DNA of 9,587 nucleotides from Syntrophaceae bacterium UBA3084 (GTDB taxonomy: Bacteria > Desulfobacterota > Syntrophia > Syntrophales > UBA6807): contig DFBI01000226.1 of the NCBI GenBank assembly GCA_002367335.1, forward strand, positions 1-9,587. Direction: 5' to 3'. Below, piece after piece: positions 7,117-9,587 of the stretch. A program made the translations under genes and the position numbers. Under the pieces are notes generated by a model. The model did not search any database and was not told where the DNA came from. It was given only the letters and a program-made list of their open reading frames with translations. Position 1 is the first letter of the stretch. Each line of letters opens with the position of its first letter.

Positions 7117-8886
7117 CAAATACCTCCTTTTTCCTTTTTCAAAACGGCCTAATAAAATTTCAAAAAACGATATGCTCACCAAAGCATCCAGACGAGCAGT
7201 TGTTGAGTATGGTTTAAGTACTTTTTCAGCTTGATTCTTTTTGTTTCTTTGCCAAAGTCGGGATGAAATAATTTGATCACTGCGCAAATTAATCAGCAAT
7301 TCGGAAACATTTATTAAAAGCCGTTGTAACAATTCATTTTCCAAGGCCATTTGACCAAATGGTGGCTTGAGAAGAATATCAAATACCTTTTTTGCCGCAA
7401 TCCCTTGTGTTGCTTCAACCCTGCCGCATTGCAAATACAGTTTCCGAAAAACATCCATGACACTTGCTGGAGAGGGGATATAGGGCGATAACGAAACAAT
7501 TTTACGATCTCCAGGGAATTTGACAGGAACTTTAAAATGAATATGCTTTCCGGCCAGTTGTGCCCAGCTTGAAATGCCCGTTGAGACTGACTCCAGTTGA
7601 TATGTAAGATTGGCAACAATTTCTCGCCGAGACTTATCGACTTGGGTAAGGATAAGAATCCGCTGAACGTCATCAAAGGAAAAACTGGAATCTGGCTTTG
7701 CAAATAAATTGATAACTTTTCTTAGATGCGCTTCATATTGGGTGATTGCATCTGAAAATGATGGGGAAGAGCAAAGTTGAGCCATGGCATCCCGTATGGC
7801 CTTGTTTTGTTTAACTGCTCTTTCCCCACTCAACCAGGCAACAAGCAGGTCGCTCTTTTTGGGTTTTGTGCTGGGAATAGTTCGCCAGGTTCTCCCTTCT
7901 TGTTCCGGTGCACAGATCGTCTGTAATGCATTGGCTATTTTTCGTATCTCCGCCTCGGAAACAGGAAAAATTTCAGCACCGCTTCTGCCATATCTAAATT
8001 GCGCTGGGATTTCTTTAAACATTGAAAATATGCGTGTTTGCCCAACCCCTTTAAGGGTAATTTCTGGGAATGTTTCTGTTATCAATGGTTCTTGTTTCCC
8101 TGTCAACGCACAAATGCCAGTAAGGCGTGAAGTAGATTCTGATAGTAAGGCATCATTAATCTTCTGATAGGAATCCGAAAATGCGTTATCTTTTGCCCCT
8201 TCCAAGCAGAGCCCGAATTGAATACCCGGTTTTTCGAATTTTCTTTTTCTGCTGTTCCATTTTCCAAACAGGGCGCGTGCAACTGCCTCTGCATCTTCCA
8301 ATCGACCTCGTAAATAATTTTCACAAAGAGTGGTTACCAACTGTGTAGCGAATTGTTCCCCACGTTCCTGCAATTTGTCTTTTGGTGGAGATTTTCCAAA
8401 CCAGTCATATAGACTCTTTGACAGTCGAAAAAACGTCGATTGATCTCTATTATCTGCAAAACGTTCAAATAATGAATTTGGATAAGAATAGCAGAAGTCA
8501 GTAAAGCGTTTGATGCATTTTGATTCAGAATTTAAATTGATTTCATATAGACCAAAGCTGTATGTAAGGAAATCAATTAACTTATTGTCTCGCAAAACTA
8601 TTGAAAGTGCAGTTGCTAAAGATTCGGCATCGGAATCAATTATCCTGTACAACGGTTCATTAAGATTCATAATCGGAAAGCTATTAAATTTTGTTTCCGC
8701 CACCTTCCATCGTTTTGTCATATCGTCAGGTCGGACAAACTCAACGCCAACTACACCGATTTGAGGGTCAAACGAAAATATAAAGCCTGGATTTTTAGTT
8801 GCATTTTTTATTGCATCGGATCGAACGACAACAGGAATGTTATTTTCAACAAGTCCTTTTGCAATACAAGAAAATTCATTGATCAT
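6736..8886 (-). CDS. cas8c: Cas8c-like large subunit (divergent Csd1 family)
   Basis: This is the predicted large Cascade subunit, responsible for PAM recognition and R-loop support. The product has 716 aa, longer than the roughly 570-640 aa usual for Csd1, and overall similarity is weak. Recognition rests on segments in the right order: ICALTGKQEPLI (C259, T262-G263) like the Csd1 CLxTGE motif; FSMFKEIPAQFRYG (287-300) like SFNxxAFESYG; FPVSE (307-311) like APVSE; DLLVAWLSG (346-354) like the TVVFWAE strand; and a C-terminal IYQLGKLLAKADE...ALLLGYLAWEK like YLLGRLFALLEK...GYYHQR. The ATG at 8886 follows GGGAGG by about eight bases and overlaps the cas5 end by 11 nt. The frame stays open further upstream only as a shadow of cas5. 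The last 126 codons are probably also translated alone as Cas11c. Confidence 0.87.
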   Translation of the reverse strand: MINEFSCIAKGLVENNIPVVVRSDAIKNATKNPGFIFSFDPQIGVVGVEFVRPDDMTKRWKVAETKFNSFPIMNLNEPLYRIIDSDAESLATALSIVLRDNKLIDFLTYSFGLYEINLNSESKCIKRFTDFCYSYPNSLFERFADNRDQSTFFRLSKSLYDWFGKSPPKDKLQERGEQFATQLVTTLCENYLRGRLEDAEAVARALFGKWNSRKRKFEKPGIQFGLCLEGAKDNAFSDSYQKINDALLSESTSRLTGICALTGKQEPLITETFPEITLKGVGQTRIFSMFKEIPAQFRYGRSGAEIFPVSEAEIRKIANALQTICAPEQEGRTWRTIPSTKPKKSDLLVAWLSGERAVKQNKAIRDAMAQLCSSPSFSDAITQYEAHLRKVINLFAKPDSSFSFDDVQRILILTQVDKSRREIVANLTYQLESVSTGISSWAQLAGKHIHFKVPVKFPGDRKIVSLSPYIPSPASVMDVFRKLYLQCGRVEATQGIAAKKVFDILLKPPFGQMALENELLQRLLINVSELLINLRSDQIISSRLWQRNKKNQAEKVLKPYSTTARLDALVSISFFEILLGRFEKGKRRYLMTAIYQLGKLLAKADELHLAYSHDVRKEDIPSQLLGNSLVRIAMQTPVQALERLGERIVVYQNWAKVHHERTNDSHIGMLLAQIGRTAGEIDLSELEQTVTPKTKAALLLGYLAWEKSKKSSDGGE
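7122..7129 (-). promoter_or_regulatory. Internal Shine-Dalgarno site for Cas11c
   Basis: The minus strand reads AAGGAGGT, then ATTTG, then the ATG at 7116-7114. This is a full anti-16S complement at near-optimal spacing, buried inside cas8c codons (…RRYLM…). A second AAGGA lies just upstream. Confidence 0.85.
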
Positions 8887-9505
8887 ATTCCAGCCTCCCG
8901 TTTTTGATTTCAACGTTTTGGCGAAAATCGGGTGAGTATTCTCCATTGGTTGGCGAGTCAAACACCGAATAGAGCATTGACGGGATAATTTCATTATGGC
9001 CTGCTTGCACATACAGTTCATCTGTGTCAGGGCGTAAAGGGCCAAAATAAGAAAGGCTGAATTCTTTCCATCCCAAACACAACGGGTAAAAATATTGTTG
9101 TTTGAGCAAACGCCGCTCAAATATCATTTGCAGCGCATGTTCCGAGTTTGTCGTTTTTCCCGGAGCGTCAGACAACTTCTCAACAACCCCATACAAACGG
9201 AAGCAAACATCCTCTAAAACAGTTGCCTGTAGCTGATACGAATTTCCTCCTTTCACATCTGACTGTTTCCGAAGTGGCCCACCGTAATTATTGACATACT
9301 TACGGTATTTAATGGGTTTGCAGATTTCCACAGACAAAGGTTTTATAAAAGCACTTCGCGTTCTGGCAATAGCCTCGAACATGCCTTTAGCTGCTGACCA
9401 AGTCGGAACCGGATAACTGCAAGGCGTATCTCCTGAATCCGGCCTCGTAAAAAGCGCGAGCGGACCTTCGACCTCCATTTGGACCTTGTACCGTTTTACG
9501 TTCAT
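8876..9505 (-). CDS. cas5: Cas5 (Cas5d/Cas5c-like) Cascade subunit
   Basis: In I-C, Cas5d binds the 5' handle of crRNA and also cuts pre-crRNA in place of Cas6. This protein has 209 aa. The RAMP-type N-terminus is clear: YKVQMEVEGPLALFTRPDSG (6-25), then CSYPVPTWSAAKGMFEAI (29-46), corresponding to the Cas5d LSYSVPTYEALKGIAESI segment, and KPIKYRKYVNNYGG. YFYPLCLGWKEF (138-149) matches the family FxxPxLGxxEF region. The ATG at 9505 is chosen because AGGGAG lies about seven bases upstream. An in-frame ATG 15 codons earlier (9550) has no comparable site and would overlap the possible upstream gene. Residues equivalent to the B. halodurans processing triad seem absent (see findings). The stop lies inside the cas8c start region. 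Confidence 0.92.
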   Translation of the reverse strand: MNVKRYKVQMEVEGPLALFTRPDSGDTPCSYPVPTWSAAKGMFEAIARTRSAFIKPLSVEICKPIKYRKYVNNYGGPLRKQSDVKGGNSYQLQATVLEDVCFRLYGVVEKLSDAPGKTTNSEHALQMIFERRLLKQQYFYPLCLGWKEFSLSYFGPLRPDTDELYVQAGHNEIIPSMLYSVFDSPTNGEYSPDFRQNVEIKNGRLEYDQ

Positions 9506-9524
9506 AAATTGCTCCCTGTATATG

Positions 9525-9587
9525 CTATTCAAAAAAGAAACTATATTCATAGACCTTCATCATAAGATGCTCTTCCGCTAATACTTT
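9525..9587 (-). CDS. Possible C-terminal end of an upstream gene (partial)
   Basis: From the right edge, one minus-strand frame stays open for 20 codons (ending VYEYSFFFE) and stops at TAG (9527-9525), 19 bp before the cas5 start. The other two minus frames are closed by stops. The tight spacing to the cas5 ribosome binding site is what an operon neighbour would show, and it suggests cas5 may not be the first gene. Twenty codons is too short to identify a family or exclude chance. Confidence 0.35.
   Translation of the reverse strand, partial: KVLAEEHLMMKVYEYSFFFE

Noticed and set aside
8887..9120. 78-codon N-terminal extension of Cas8
   Set aside because: It overlaps cas5 in another frame, is rich in Cys and Met in an un-Cas-like way, and a strong ribosome binding site precedes the ATG at 8886.
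9506..9550. Longer Cas5 start at 9550
   Set aside because: AGGGAG stands correctly before the ATG at 9505, and the family-like sequence begins there.

Overview
The window holds a nearly complete type I-C-like CRISPR-Cas locus. Every gene I can support lies on the minus strand, so transcription runs from right to left. The organism cannot be named. The strong Shine-Dalgarno sites, tightly overlapping genes and GC-hairpin I-C repeat fit a bacterium. The RhuM-Fic neighbour is of a kind common in Gram-negative accessory DNA, including the Desulfobacterota-type lineages, but that is only a weak hint.

Layout from right to left: (1) the last 20 codons of a possible upstream gene (ends 9525); (2) an effector module cas5 (9505-8876), cas8c/csd1 (8886-6736), cas7/csd2 (6736-5900) and cas3 (5903-3681), joined by 11-, 1- and 4-nt overlaps; inside the 3' end of cas8c is a very strong internal start that should give a separate 126-aa small subunit, Cas11c (7116-6736); (3) a 337-bp gap holding a 162-bp MITE-like element with inverted ends and an 8-bp target duplication beginning at the base after the cas3 stop, plus a GC-rich imperfect hairpin; (4) a RhuM-Fic/Doc gene (3343-2330); (5) an adaptation module cas4 (2302-1652), cas1 (1655-624, GTG start) and cas2 (612-322); (6) a leader (321-87) with a candidate array promoter; (7) the leader-proximal end of a CRISPR array with the classical 32-bp I-C repeat, running off the left edge.

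Roles: Cas4, Cas1 and Cas2 acquire spacers at the leader end. Cas5, Cas7, Cas8 and Cas11 would form the crRNA-guided Cascade, and Cas3 would cut DNA.

The locus differs from the textbook I-C operon (cas3-cas5-cas8c-cas7-cas4-cas1-cas2). Here cas3 follows cas7, and a MITE and a Doc-motif RhuM-Fic protein sit between the effector and adaptation halves. Cas8 is long and divergent. Cas3 has variant helicase motifs. Cas5 seems to lack the residues used for crRNA processing in Bacillus halodurans Cas5d. Sampled lines also suggest lower GC in the effector half. The locus looks like a divergent I-C effector module joined to a conventional I-C adaptation module and array.
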